Assembly (NCBI GenBank): GCA_022702545.1
Contig: JAHRBC010000004.1
Coordinates: 6,106,001 to 6,170,000 of the forward strand
Source of the DNA: Phycomyces nitens
Lineage: Eukaryota; Mucoromycota; Mucoromycetes; Mucorales; Phycomycetaceae
Direction of reading: 5' to 3'
DNA: 64,000 nt
Position numbers and translations under genes: made by a program. This document shows, piece after piece, positions 1-12,704 of this stretch (its first letter is position 1; each line of letters begins with the position of its first letter). The notes under the pieces were generated by a model. That model searched no databases, was not told the origin of the DNA, and saw only the letters and a program-made list of their open reading frames with translations.

Positions 1-909
1 AGTCAAGATTGTTTGTTATGTAATTATGATATGTTTTCAACGATTCCTAATATCTGCTGAAACATAATGTGGGTGACGATGTAATGGAAAAGAAGGAGAG
101 GAGTCTCTTGGAGAGCAAGTTTAAACATCAAAGGCCGAATTGGTCAAATATTATAGGTATAAAAAAGATTATTAGGAAAGTAGTTATTAGCAAAGGTAGA
201 GAGAAGACCTTGATGATTCAAGGTTTCTAAAAGGATAGACTGCATAATCATTTTATAAGCGTTGTTAGTCTACAGGGCTCAAGATATTTACGTTATCATA
301 CATCGAGGTGCTACCATCAAAGCCAAATAAAAGGCAGTACCCTTGCTCAAAGGCTAGATCAGCGAGGTTAAGTAAACATTGTCTATATCTCTTGTTATTA
401 ATTGAGTAGCGGTTAAGACCGTCATATAAATGAGGGAGTCTTTTGGCAGCAAGCAAATACTTCCTCGAGCTGGTGCCTCTACTACTAGTATCGCACATTA
501 GTATCTCAAAGTCCCTGGAAAGGATGTTATCATATTTATTACAGACTTTGTGGTCTATAACCAAATTTACATGATTGAGATGGGTTGGCAGTGGATTTGT
601 ATGAGGTTAGGACAATTTACTTTTGTTAGAAAGTCATCAACAATCATATCTTGTGTATATAGAGTCGGATGGGAGGAAAATGTTTAAAGTGTGGGATTTT
701 TGTGAGAAAAAATGGCTTTGGCTTCACCGAGCGCTGGATACTACTATTTTTGACGTACTAAATCCGCTTCAACGTTATCAGGATGGGTGTAATAGTTGCG
801 GCTAACTATATTACAATATACCATGCCACAGAGTTGGGATCTGAGTTAATGAGTCTTTTTCTTATTCCATTAGCGTAATAAATTGCCTTTTTTTTTTTGG
901 AGTATCCAT
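1..909. other. Left-edge region without a recognised gene
   Basis: No gene is recognised here. There is a 99-codon open frame on the minus strand (265-564) and a 60-codon frame on the plus strand (623-805). Neither has a domain that I recognise or convincing splice partners. The minus frame is unusually free of low-complexity residues for this AT-rich DNA, so it could be a fragment of an old coding sequence, perhaps transposon-derived given the LINE relic next to it. A run of T lies near 890. Confidence 0.3.
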
Positions 910-2270
910 AGACAGAATTGATATTATTAGATCATAGCAATACTAAGAATTATGCCGCATTAGATAGCAAATTGCGCACTGCTCTATCGAAATATGGCTG
1001 TGTGTAAGATATATCCATAAACACCTTGTTTGGATTCATTGATGGAAGTGGATGCGCATATGTGGAACGTCCTCCCAGTGAGGAAGGTACTCTTCTCTCT
1101 CTTGGGTTCAAGATGGAATTTGATAAGACCATCTTCCTGGCAACTTGGCTCAGCATGGGGGCTCACTGGTCTCACTGTCAAACCATAGGTTATGATCTTG
1201 ACAAATGCCCCAGTCGCCCTCGCGAATCACGATCCTGCTATAGATGCCCCCAAGTTGGTTACCTTTGCTCTAGCTGTTCCCGTGCTGCAGAGGTTGATAA
1301 CTCGTACAAGCGGGAACGCAAGACTCCTGTGCAACATGGCCCTCCCATCCACACCAGACCTTCCGTCTCAACCTCCAAGAAGCCTGCGGGCCCATCGGTA
1401 GTAACCAAGAACCGCTTCGAGATTCTTGGCCCTTCCCTTTCCTCTGCTGCATCCAAGCACAATTCTGCTAATGCCAACATTGTCTCCAAGGACAAGAAGA
1501 TCAGCAATTCTCCAGTAGAGGGAATTGAGACCGGACCCACTCAGCTTGAGCTCCCCAAACGGGTTGGAGCCTCAATTAAACACTTTGACTTATCTGTGGT
1601 AGACATGAGAGACAAGGAAATTATCCCTGAAGATGATCCTGATCTTACTGATCATTATATGGACGAAGTAAACAACCACTTTGAGACATATATAGGAGAG
1701 GGTAGTTTGTTCGTGCACGATATCCCCCACCCCCTCCAATAAGATATGATTAACATTGCATCTACGAATTGCCATGGACTGGTTAAAACCAACAACCCAC
1801 AGACACGCTCATTTTTTATCAGACACCTTTGATCCTGTGGGATCGATTCACTAGCCCTTCAAGAAACCCATACAAATACTGGGCATATTCAACAGATGTT
1901 TAATACTCAATTCCATGTCTAGAACTCCTTATGGTCCCCACATTGCGGCTTACTTTCCCTTTCTCCACACATTTCTTTTGTAAACCCTCCCTTTAGTCCT
2001 TGTGAACGCTGTATCTCTACTACTGTCATATATACTAACAATATCTTTGCATCTTTTCGTGTATGTGTTATTTATGCTCTTGCAACCTACCGGGAATGCT
2101 CTTCTTTCGTTAATCTTAGGGGACACCTGTAAAGTACAGGATGTTATACAAACTATTTTCACTGTCCCGGCAAAAAAAGCTTGATTGCGACTACTTGGGT
2201 TTTGTCCGGCCCGCGACCCCCTGTCTCCTTACCAAACTGGATTCGTGTCCCCTAAGATCGCTGTTCATAC
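910..2270 (+). mobile_element. Decayed non-LTR (LINE, L1-type) retrotransposon: gag-like plus endonuclease fragment
   Basis: The open frame 1026-1742 encodes a gag-like ORF1 piece. It has an RRM-like stretch (FGFIDGSGCAYVERP) and a cysteine cluster (CPSRPRESRSCYRCPQVGYL, followed by CSSC) resembling a zinc knuckle. Upstream, about 920-1020 reads as the same protein interrupted by a stop (LDSKLRTALSKYG). Just after the gag stop, 1747-1900 translates as the N-terminus of an apurinic-type endonuclease: INIASTNCHGL, an in-frame TGA, then DSLALQETHTNTG. A possible GDFN-like remnant (LILGDT) follows in another frame near 2110. No reverse transcriptase frame is seen downstream. The element is therefore 3'-truncated and inactive, with several stops and frameshifts. 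Family assignment rests on the endonuclease motif and the gag arrangement. The boundaries are approximate, and no target-site duplication was identified. Confidence 0.75.
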
Positions 2271-4528
2271 TTTGTGTATTTAATTGTACCTGACTAATAT
2301 TCTACCGATAGCCAATATACCGAGGAAACAGTTTCTATGAGATCTGATGTAGAGGAAATTAATATTGATAAGCATTTAAACAAAATACAAATCCAATTTA
2401 AGCAGCAAGTGTGTTTATTTTCCAATATATAGCAAACAATAGATTTGCAATATCTTAAAGATTTTCAGGCTCTCTTCTTCTTAACCTTGCTGCTTAGATT
2501 CTTGGGGGATTAAGAGATAGAAAAGCTTCTACGAAAAATGAAAAAATGAATCAAAGCTACCAAAAGTCTATTAGGATAGTCTTTTAAATTCATTAGTGAA
2601 AAAGTAATTAGAAGAACTGCGGCTATTAATACCACTATAATCATTCTCTATAACTTGTTTCTTGAATTTTACAATGCAATTGGGTTGAAATGATGAGTAT
2701 CAGTCATTAAATTAGTTTAATCTATATATTACATATTTAAGATGGCTTCTATTACGAGTACAAGGTACGTACTCACATAATCGAAGGTCGTAAATGGGAT
2801 GGAACCAGTCTCCAGTGTCTCCATCCCCAATGTTCGGCTATTTATTGGCCAAATTTCATTTTGTTTATATTCCATTTTTATGTCTTGAATATTTATTGAG
2901 TGGCTCTCTATCAAGGCATTTTTTTTAAAAAAAAAAGTTATTGCTAGAGTACTAGGCAATATTATGGCTAGTCTTTCTAATGATACGTTTGCAAGCTTTG
3001 GTAATTCTAGTTTTTGAATCCTCGAGTTCCTAAAATTAAACTTTGTTTGACAGGACCTTTGACAATTGACAAGTTTTCAATTTGATCAAGTCTAGCGGGA
3101 TATGGAGGGATACATAGCTCTATATCCTCTATCTTGCAAAATATTAATCAATGCGATATCCATAACGATGTAGATGGTCTCGTCTCTAGGAACTTTTTTT
3201 TTATTTCGTCCAGTGTCTTATACACGTTATGTAGTACCCAGTTACAGTTCTTTTGGACATCTTCTTTACTGAAAGCTTCTTTCTCTTTCTGTCTTTACCA
3301 ATCTTTATTTTATTACCCTTCAAAAGTTCTCTGATTTTAATCTAGCCCTTTTATCGAAAATAGGCAGCCTTCCATAACTTGATTCTGCCAAGGATAAAAA
3401 AAAGACTGGCCGTTGTTTGTCAAAGTACCCGTACTTTCTGCCACTTTTCATTTCTTTTAACTCCTTGGCTAGTTCATTCATTTTCAAGCTTATCTTTGCT
3501 GTAGCTTTAATAGGAAAGTGGCTTTGAAAGACTAGGTACCAAGACAGTCTACTTTTTCCAAGTTTATTGTCTCATTTATTTGCTCATCTATAATACAGCC
3601 TTTATAAAAAATTACTCGTCTGAATGTAATGTAATAAAAAAAAAAGAGCAAAACGAACTTTGATGATGACCAAAGCGAATATTGAGTAATCCAAATACGA
3701 ATATCGAGTAATCCAAAAGCAAACATTGGGGGTGGAGCTACCGTACATTAAGATTCAAGTGTCGAAATAAATTCTCCTAGAATTAAGATTATCAGAGATT
3801 TGTATTATTTAGCCCCATGAAGCCAACTGTCTTTTGAGATTATAAAAAAAGGGTTCAGTATGTATTACTAATTAGGCCACTCTTTCACAGAACCAAGTAT
3901 CCTGCGATATATTGGTATTCAATAAACAAAAAACAAAACAAAAAACTTCTTTTGATAGCAACAAGAATAATATCTTTGCTTTTATTGATATCTGTAAAGT
4001 AATTCTCAATTCAATCGAGATAGTAAAGGATATCGTCTAATTAGAAAAAAAAAATCATTATCATTCAAAGATAATCTTGTATACTTTATAGGCAATATCC
4101 TATACGGTATTTTATGAGTGGAAAGGCACATGTTCTGGAAGCACAATACACAAGTAATAACTGATAAGACTGATGGAATATCTATAGATAAACAAAAAAA
4201 ATCTCTTAATCTTATGATATTTTCCTTTAAAATCCAAGCAAACACCTTACCCCCCAAGAAAATCCAAAAAGAAATATATGGAACTGTGCAAGTGTAACCC
4301 ATATCACAATTGTGCCAGAAATAATGTGCTCTTGGCCATATGGTTTCCTGATGAGATTAGTCGATAAGGATATGCTTATATATCTTTATTAGATTAGAGT
4401 GCCTTTACCTCTTGTTATCACTCTAATTAAAGGTTAATATTGACAATAAATAATCAAGAGGATTTATACAATATAGTAATATAATAGTAATCAAACTTCT
4501 TTTTATTGTAAATGACTTAATTTTGGTT
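2271..4528. other. AT-rich intergenic region
   Basis: No supported gene. All open frames are short, rich in Phe, Leu and Lys, and overlap A/T runs. Several poly-A and poly-T tracts of 8-11 bases occur. The right end holds the 3' flank of the minus-strand RRP9 gene. Confidence 0.5.
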
Positions 4529-6435
4529 TTAATGCTCTTCGGTGGGTTTTTGTGCTGTGGTCTTGAATGTTGGAAGCTCGATAACTTTTGTGCAGTTTTT
4601 AACTCCCTTGAGTCTTACCCAACGACCCAACCGCAGTTCCTGTCCAACACCAATGACGAGCAATGTGCGATTTGATGGGAAGACTGTCTTGATCTGAATG
4701 CTGTTAACGACACCCTTGACAGGGATCTGGCCGACCTGTGTGATATTCTTGTTGTCTTTGGAAAGCTTCCAGACACGCACAAATCCATCCCAAGATCCAG
4801 ATACCAAAAGGTCAGAGTACCGCAGGCTTGCAAGAGCTGTGATCCAATATGGTGTCTTGATATCTCCCTCTGACTCACTCTCGGCTACTTTGAGACCATG
4901 TGCAGCAGCAAAGCTGAATGTTGGCTTTTTGCGGTTGATATCCCACAATGAAAGAGTACTGCGATACTTTTCGTATTAGACTCCAATTGATTAAATACTT
5001 TCTGTCTCCAAACTTACCCACTGTCACCACCAGTTACAAACATATCCTCATCCAATTGTGCAAGACAATCGATAGATCCTTCAGTGAAAGATCTAACCTC
5101 TTCTCCATCGGTGTATTTAGTTGTGACACCACCTCTGTAAACTAACTGTGACTCCTCTACAATCTTCCACAGACGAGCTGTCTTGTCTCGTCCACCCGTG
5201 GTCATGCAACGTTCTCGGCCAAGGGTATCGATGCTTGTAATTTGATCCTGATGTCCAAACAATGTTTCTATGTAGGTGCGTTCGTCGATATTCCACAGTT
5301 TGATGGTACGGTCGTGAGATGCTGAGTAGAGTTGGTTTGATCCTTTACGGAATGCCAGGCCCTTTTACAAATAATCTCCTGTTAGAAAACAATGATTCCT
5401 AATAAATATCAAATAAACCCTACCGAAACAGCATCCTTGTGGTGTGTGAATGAAGAAATGCGCTGGTTGTCCTTGACGGACCAGATGTTTAGCACCTTAT
5501 CCTTGCCACCACTGGCCAGATATTGGCCATCTGAGCTTATTGCCAGTGCAAGAACATGGTCTGTGTGGCCCACAAAATCCTTGACGCCCTTGCGTCCACC
5601 AGGGAATGTATGAAGTTTCTTCATCGTTTTTACGTCCCCTAAAACCGCCCCCATTAATCGTCAATAACTCCACAACTTCCATTACGTTTTTCACTTCTCA
5701 CATTTGATAATAGATCCATCTTTTGAACCAGTGTAGATGATCGAGCCATTCTCGGACAATGCCACTGCAGTGACAGCCAACTGATGTCCACGACATGTCT
5801 TGATGCTTGACTCGTCTATTGCCTCATAATCATACTGAATAACTGTGAGTAAATATTGGTTAAAGTCATTCTCATTTAAACTTACGAGATCAGCAACACG
5901 TCTGTGAAGTTTGCCTGCAATTTCATCCTGTGTTGATTGTTTTGATTAGTATGGCTTTGGTGAATTAAAGGCACAATTGAACCTTACGGCATCCTTCTTG
6001 AGACGATCTGCAATGAGATCTCTATCGAGATCTGCAGCATCAAAGCCATCGAGATCGTCTATTGTTGTTATTTAATTTAGAGTTTAGTTTGAATCGATCA
6101 AACATTGCCAGTCCGGGATCAATTGTTCTACCTTCAAGACTGTCTTGGATTTTGTTGAGGTAGGCTTTGGCAAGACGGACACGTTTCTCGGCTGCTGTTT
6201 CTTCGATTTCTTCTTCAGAAGAATCCTCTTCGGATGCCATCAAGTTCATGTCGTCAATGTTGCTGGGCTCATTATCGTCTTCATCGTCGCTGTCTTGTTT
6301 ACTCTTTTTGTTGATTTTTTTGACATTTGGCTGGGATCGCTGTCGTTTGGGTCCTGTAGAGTGGGTGGCCTTTGTGGTTGATGAAGGAGCAGTGTGCTTT
6401 CGCTTGCGTGTGCTGGAAAAAAAGGCGTCAGGCAT
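4529..6435 (-). CDS. RRP9: Rrp9 / U3-55K, WD40 protein of the U3 snoRNP
   Basis: Predicted 512-residue protein from seven exons: 6132-6435, 5988-6058, 5886-5927, 5702-5834, 5424-5638, 5018-5361 and 4529-4958. Phases agree throughout. The N-terminus is basic and acidic (KRQRSQPNVKKINKKSKQ, then an Asp/Glu run), as usual for nucleolar Rrp9. The conserved segment EKRVRLAKAYL follows, then DRDLIADRLKKDA, and then about seven WD40 repeats (for example TGSKDGSIIKWD, ASGGKDKVLNIW, TGGRDKTARLWK, SGSWDGFVRVWK). Family role: Rrp9 binds the box B/C motif of U3 snoRNA in the small-subunit processome and supports 18S rRNA maturation in the nucleolus. The start chosen is the ATG at 6433-6435 (MPDAFFSS). 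The frame extends two codons upstream without another ATG. It is divergent from the Asa1-like gene. Confidence 0.92.
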
Positions 6436-6961
6436 CGTCAATGAGAGTCTATTTGATTTTATTTAAAGGCAACAAGATCAAGCCCTTTTTTAGATTATTA
6501 TTTTTTGAATAGAAAAAAATTGTATAATTATATATGAATATGTGTATTGTATATATATATAAAAATAATAATAAAATAATAATGTGTGTGTGTCTTTTTT
6601 TATATATATAAAAAAAAAATATGAAAAATTTATATTGTGTGAAATAGCAGTAATTTTTTTTTAAAAGCAAATTTTATTATTACTATTATTTTTACTTTTA
6701 CTATTGTTATCAGTGGTATTGCTATTGCTATTTAGTATCTATATTCTCTTGCTTGGCTTTATTTCTCTACACATTTATATATATATAATAAAACATTTTT
6801 GTTTTATTCTATTATTTACTATTTATTTATTTTTGCCTCGAAAAATTAATAAAATGTAATGAAAAAACGGACAAGAAACAAGCCACAGAAATGGTCACAA
6901 ATGATAATAAAGAAAAGCAGAAATTAATATAATTAATTAATTAATAAGCTTTCTGTATCAA
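6436..6961. promoter_or_regulatory. Divergent intergenic region between RRP9 and the Asa1-like gene
   Basis: These 526 bp separate two divergent start codons, so both core promoters should lie here. The sequence is almost entirely A+T, with (TA)n runs near 6555-6615 and 6775-6790 and poly-A/T tracts. No single TATA element stands out from this background. Confidence 0.5.
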
Positions 6962-8447
6962 ATGAATCCACCCACGCCGCAGTACATATTTCGTGGCCAT
7001 CAGACGACGATCAACACATTGTGTTATTTTGACAATGATCAATATATTGCATCAGGGTAATATCGTCATTTTCCAAGGAAGAGTAACTCAGTGTGTAGAG
7101 ATGCCGATGGGTTTGTTATCGTCTGGAAAATGAAGACACGGCGCCCTGTCCTACAATGGAAGGCCCATGAAGAGAGCTGCTTGTGTTTAAAGGTCTATAA
7201 AGACCAATTGGTGAGGTAAATAAAGAGGATAGTTTAAAGTGATGGCCTTTAAAAGAGTGTATATATACATTATATATAAATTTATTATATTTATTCAATA
7301 AATAATAATAATAAAAAACAATACAAAATGTATATACTATTATTTAAATGTGTATGTAACCATCTTTAAGCCAAGGGAGAGACGATAAAATTCAAGTCTG
7401 GCAGCTCCCTGACCTGGAAATATCGGTGGATACCAAACCACTTTTGCTATTCCATATTCCCTATGATTCCCTTAATTTCTGCAAATTCTCGCTGTGTATC
7501 CTAGCAGGTATGATAGGCAATTTATTAGATCTTTATATACTATTTTCTTATATATATATATATATATAACAAGGGAGTGTGCTTTTGGCATTTCCTTCAA
7601 ATGGCGACACCCCTCTTGTGAGTAGCAGGGCTATTGAATTGGTCTTGAGGGGGAGGGGGGTGCAAAAATATTGATTATCTTTTCAGGTGGATATATATGA
7701 CTTGAGCCTAAAGAAATGGCTGATCAGGACCATTGGACTTGGGACTCTTGCTTTAAAAAAAGGCCTATGCATGGCAGTAGAGCTGGTGGAAAGGGAAGAA
7801 AAGATATGGCTGGTAGTCGGTTACGAAGATGGCTCTGTCAGCATGTGGTTCTGTGATGTGTTACAGCGTGTGGCTACTTTGGTATGGGATGTACAGAAAC
7901 ACAAACAACCTGGTGAGTCAATGGTTTATTTTGAATGTTCCTCCCCCTCCCCCCAAAAAATACCTCTGATGATAGGCAATACAGTGGTGCCTCTCCTACA
8001 ACTGCTTTATTAATTTACCCTTGTAGTCTTGAGCATGGCCATAGATCAGACAAATACCTGGGTTGTGTCGACATCAGCTGATAACCAGATAATCAAGTAT
8101 GCCATTCAATCGGGTGATGTTCTTCACCAAATTACCCTCAAGAAGTCCGGCATTGCAGCTGTGGCCGTGCGTCCGGACAACAAGATTATAGCGACGGCCG
8201 GCCATGACGGAAGGCATGTTAAAGAGACCAAATGCAGAAACCCATACATGTTATTCACTTATCTTTTGTACCTCTTATATATATTTATAGGATCAGGGTC
8301 TTCTCTTGCTCCAGCCTGCGTCCACTCGCTATTCTGACCTACCACCGCGAGAGTGCTTATTGTGTGGCCTTTGGTACACAATCTGGCTCTAATTGGCTCA
8401 TCTGTGGTGGTAAAGATGCGCGTATCAGTCTGTGGTCAGTTTATTGA
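6962..8447 (+). CDS. ASA1: ASTRA-associated protein 1 (Asa1/GNB1L-like) WD40 protein
   Basis: Predicted 320-residue protein from seven exons: 6962-7056, 7099-7215, 7371-7507, 7574-7617, 7687-7912, 8027-8213 and 8291-8447, all in phase. It begins MNPPTPQYIFRGHQTTINTL, the N-terminal signature of the Asa1/GNB1L family. WD repeats follow: ASGDADGFVIVWK, SQGRDDKIQVWQL, VGYEDGSVSMWF, VSTSADNQIIKY, ATAGHDGRIRVF and CGGKDARISLW. The length fits GNB1L (about 330 residues) better than yeast Asa1. Family role: Asa1/GNB1L works with the Tel2-Tti1-Tti2 (TTT/ASTRA) chaperone module that stabilises PIKK kinases. The sixth intron (8214-8290) begins with GC, not GT. The frame across it restores the WD repeat HDGR-IRVFS, so the GC donor is needed. 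The gene is divergent from RRP9 and upstream of the ammonium transporter. Confidence 0.82.
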
Positions 8448-8487
8448 TTCCATGAAGAAATCATAGGATTGGCTTAAAGTTCTTTAC

Positions 8488-8676
8488 TGATAGCGATAAG
8501 AGACAACTACCCTTTTCGGCCTATTATGGCCAGTCTGTCTAACATCAGCCAAACTGATTCAACCCATAAAGTGTCTTTTTTTTGAAACCCAGGATTGCCT
8601 ATCAACTTATCTTTCTCGATTTTCATGGTTGTGCAGAACCCAAAAATAATAGTAATCTGGCTTATCTTTAGCTATC
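8488..8676 (+). promoter_or_regulatory. Cluster of GATA-factor motifs upstream of the ammonium transporter
   Basis: Six WGATAR-like cores lie in about 190 bp: TGATAG at 8488, CGATAAG at 8494, and on the opposite strand CTATCA near 8599, ACTTATCT near 8605, CTTATC at 8661 and GCTATC at 8671. In fungi, AreA/NIT2/Gln3-type GATA factors activate ammonium transporter genes under nitrogen limitation through paired sites of this kind. Functional assignment is an inference from position and motif density. Confidence 0.55.
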
Positions 8677-8686
8677 TTTTTGTGGT

Positions 8687-8693
8687 ATAAATT
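8687..8693 (+). promoter_or_regulatory. Putative TATA box of the ammonium transporter
   Basis: TATAAAT lies about 55 bp upstream of the ATG at 8745, immediately downstream of the GATA cluster. Spacing is consistent with a short 5' leader. Confidence 0.45.
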
Positions 8694-8744
8694 CAATCTT
8701 GCTAGTGCCCAACTATTGCTTTCTTACACTCCAAACATCAACTC

Positions 8745-10250
8745 ATGGATCCAGAAGCAGAAGCACCGGCTCCCTATGCGTCCGAGTTTAGTTCAGGCGA
8801 TATTGCCTGGATTCTCACTTGCACAGCCCTTGTCTGGCTCATGATTCCCGGCATTGGATACTTTTACTCTGGCATGGCACGCTCAAAGAACGCCCTCTCG
8901 CTTATTATGTGCTGCGTATTATCTCTAGTGGTCGTAACCTGTCAGGTAACCATCACCACATATATACATACACATATGCATATACATGTACAAATCTGAC
9001 CTTTATTACAGTGGTTCATCTGGGGATTCAGCTTGACATTCAGCAAGGGTGCAAGCGTCTTTATCGGCAACCTCGACAACGCATTCTTGCGCAACGTTCT
9101 CGGCGACCCTTCCATCGGCAGCAGCAGCGTTCCTGATCTTGTCTTTTGCATCTACCAGTGCATGTTCGCCGCCCTCACTCCCGCCCTTGCCATCGGTTCG
9201 GCTGCCGAGCGTGGTCGTCTTTTGCCCATGATCATCTTCATCTTCATCTGGTCCACCATTGTTTATGACCCAATCGCCTGCTGGACATGGAACCCCAATG
9301 GCTGGAGTGCTAAGCTCGGTGCTCTTGATTTCGCAGGTGGAACTCCCGTCCATATCTCCAGTGGTTTTGCCAGTCTTGCCTACGCCTTGGTTCTCGGACG
9401 TCGTCAGGGCCAAGGAAGTGCTGGCCAGGCCAATGAGTTCAAGCCCCACAACATGTCCAATGTCATCTTGGGCACCACCTTCCTCTGGTTCGGCTGGTTC
9501 GGATTCAACGGTGGATCTGGTCTTGCCGGAAACTTGCGCGCTACCATGGCCTTTGTTGTCACCAACCTTGCTGCTGCCGTAGGTGCCATTACCTGGATGT
9601 GCATTGATTACCGTGTTGAGCGTAAGTTCTCTGCTCTTGGCTTCTGCTCTGGCGCCGTTGCTGGTCTGGTCGCAATTACCCCTGCTGCTGGTTTCGTTGG
9701 CCCTGGACCTGCTGTTGCCATTGGTTTCATTGGTGCCGTTGCCTGTAACATGGCTGTCTACCTCAAGCACTGGCTCAAGTACGATGATGCCCTTGACGTG
9801 TTTGCTCTCCACGGTGTCGGTGGATATATTGGAAGTATTATGACTGGTATCTTTGCCGAATCTTACATTGCTGGTCTTGACGGTACTACTGAGATTGCCG
9901 GTGGCTGGATGAACCATCACTGGGTCCAGATTGGTTACCAATTTGCTGATGCCACTGCAGGTGCTTCCTGGTCTTTCTTCATCACATACCTCATCTTGTT
10001 CATCATGGACCACATCCCTGGCCTTTCTCTTCGTGTTGATCCCGAGACTGAAATCATGGGTTTGGATGCTGCAGAGATCGGTGAGGTTGCTTATTATCAC
10101 GTCGACAAGATTGTAACCGTGGATCCTATGACTGGTGCACAACAGATTGTAAAGGAGCAAGTGAAGGAAGTCCATCCCCAGGAGTACCCCCAAGGAGCTA
10201 TTTCCGACGATCAGATTGGAATCATCTCTGAAAAGGAACATTCCCACTAA
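8745..10250 (+). CDS. AMT: AMT/MEP-family ammonium transporter
   Basis: Predicted 479-residue plasma-membrane protein from two exons (8745-8945 and 9012-10250), with one 66-nt intron after codon 67. The sequence shows the AMT/MEP fold. TM1 is in the N-terminal part (WLMIPGIGYFYSGMARSKNA). The family segment DFAGGTPVHISSGFASLAYA carries the first channel histidine. The second conserved histidine is in DVFALHGVGGYIG. About eleven hydrophobic helices end near residue 420, followed by a soluble C-terminal tail with HPQEYPQGA. Length and motifs match fungal MEP2/AMT proteins. The third codon positions are strongly C/G-biased compared with neighbouring genes, which suggests high expression and creates a long antisense shadow frame. 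The GATA cluster upstream suggests nitrogen regulation. Confidence 0.95.
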
Positions 10251-12704
10251 AGCTGTCCAACCAACGACCCACATATACTCTAATTAATAATAATAATAAT
10301 TATAATCATAATAATAATACCCTCTAGCTCTTCTTCTTATTGTTTGAACATCTTATACCATGTACAAACACTCATCTATATATATATCGATATACTTTCA
10401 CATATTGCTTACAGTTTTTTGATTTATCAACAGAAAAAGAAGAAGAACTTTTGCATATATGTGTATGTATACATTACCAAACACTTTATTTATAGTACTA
10501 TTTCTGTTTACCTCTATTTCTTAATGTATTAAAAAAAATCCAGATATTTCTGTCCTTACAATTCCTCGACTCTCTTTTTTTTTATGATCTTGAAACTGGA
10601 CTTTGTGGGGAATCAGCAATCTTGTTTATATATATATAAGCTCAAGCAAAGCCACCCCTTGATATATCGGCAGTAAAGATCCTGCAGAGTCAATTGGCCA
10701 ATTTTGATAAAGTAATTCAACTTTTCAATACCCAAAAAAATGCCATTTATGCTTGTATTTCAAGCATCTTTTGGAGTGAAAATCAATATTGTCCGGTGCC
10801 AATAGCCCCGTCTTTCAAACATTCTCGAGGCAAGATTTTGGCTCTGCACTTGAACGCAAGGCTGATTACTTCTTTTGGTACCTTTATCTCTCGATAAATA
10901 GTACATGTAAAACAGTAGAACCTTATGCAGACAGTCAATTGCGTAAACAGGTTTTAGTACCTGATTTGGTAGTCAAAGTATTAGAAGAAACGGATAAAAG
11001 CTATTTTTGGGGTATTTGTATAAAGAGGTGTCCAAAAGATTGTGATTTTGTGGTCTCTTATCAGTGCACTTTTTTTTATAGACCCACTTTTATAGCCATG
11101 GTGTAAAACATAAGGACCCAGAGCGCACAGGACACAAGATTTGTGTATGTGGTATCTATTTAATAAGAAATAAAGATATTTATTTTATAGGTAATCTTTA
11201 GTGTACTAGAGTATATTAATTTATTATTATTATTATTATTATTTATACCTCACACGGGGAAATATTAGTTGATTCTGATACACTTGAGAAAAATACATCA
11301 AGTTAAAAATAAAGTAGCAGTATGAATAAGAGTTGGCATTATAGATATCCAAACAAAAAATAAATCTATAGATCTATCTAATTTGTAAGAGCCAAGTACA
11401 AAGACTACTGGAATTTCAAGTTGGTTACAGCCTTTTATGCACTTCTTTACGCCAAATGTTAAAGGTAGCAAAGCAATCCTACTATACTTTTATACATTTA
11501 GCTTTTTCATTTCGACTGTAAATGCGTGTGCTTGTAATATAAGCAACTAGAAGAAAAAGTTTGGTGATATGGTATTGTACACTCTGTAAAAAAAAGGGGG
11601 GTTACATGGTAATTTCTGGGCCAAGAATAAATAGAGCAAACACATATCTTTTGCTGCAGACCTGGTTCTTACACTGTCAAAGTTAATATTAGTTAAATAA
11701 ACTTTGGTTGCCAAGCACAAATCAAAATTAAAGTTGGCCACAAGGTTATTCGTAACCATTAAACGCTTGAATATCATGGTAGACTTTTTGCTGGTTAAAG
11801 TGTTCACTTTTCGGCCATGCATAGTCAAGAGGGTTGTTCTGGATACAATAAACACTTTGAAGATATCTGGATATTGTAAAAGGTTTGATTGAATATAAAC
11901 AAGATGTTATATATTCTTAAACAAGTTTGATTAGAGTGAATATATATTATATGCTTCCATGATGTACCGAATTATATACTAGTTTAATGTCATTAGCTTA
12001 TTTAAATACTATTACCTAGAATATCAAGTGCTCTATTAAAAAAAAAGTTAACAATTAGATTCTGGCATTAAATGAACATGCAGAATGAGATGCTGTAGTG
12101 ACAATTGTGAGTACATTAAAAGAAATGGCAAGATTTTGTTGATGTAATGTGTGGAAATGAGGTATGTTCGTATAAAGTGCTGAATTTGGTGTAAATGGTA
12201 AACATTAAGCATTTTGGTGGTAATAATATGGCCAGTAGAGTGCATGTCAAGTGCATAATGTGTTGATTATAATCAAATGTGCAATTGATCATTTCGACAT
12301 TTTATTCAACATTAGTTTTTGTCAGTGATTTGGTACGCGTTGGCGTAAAAGCGTGAAAACAGTGGACAAATATGGAAATGTAAACAAAAAACCCAACATT
12401 TTAAGGAGGCAGGAAAATCCGCTAAAGTGTTTCAGAATTCAAACGCTTGTTTTTCTTGCTTTACTTTATGAAAAATAATCAAACTGGAAGGACATGCTCA
12501 AGAAGTGTGGGACATGATGGTATTCAAGTTTGAACACTTTTGGGCCAATAGATGAAGAGTAAGAGGGGTACAAAGACGAAAATTTGAAAATTTCAAGTTA
12601 CGCGTCGTCTATTTGCACCACATTGAAAATAAAGGGGTAAGAAAAATTCGAAAAATAAATTATCGATAATCATGGAAAATACAGGATTGAAATACACTTG
12701 TATT
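10251..12704. other. AT-rich intergenic region
   Basis: No supported gene. A plus-strand open frame of 105 codons (10789-11106) and an overlapping 67-codon frame (10694-10897) have mixed composition but no recognised domain and no clear splicing partners. They may be a decayed coding fragment. A (TTA)n run occurs at 11221-11243. The rest is low-complexity A/T DNA. Confidence 0.4.

Noticed and set aside
6449..6670. 73-codon minus-strand frame upstream of RRP9
   Set aside because: It consists of A/T-driven Phe, Tyr, Ile and Lys residues in the divergent promoter region.
9006..10274. 422-codon antisense open frame over the ammonium transporter
   Set aside because: It is a shadow produced by the strong G/C third-position bias of the sense gene. 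Its composition (Thr, Ser, Gly, Asp) has no domain, and the sense protein is unmistakable.
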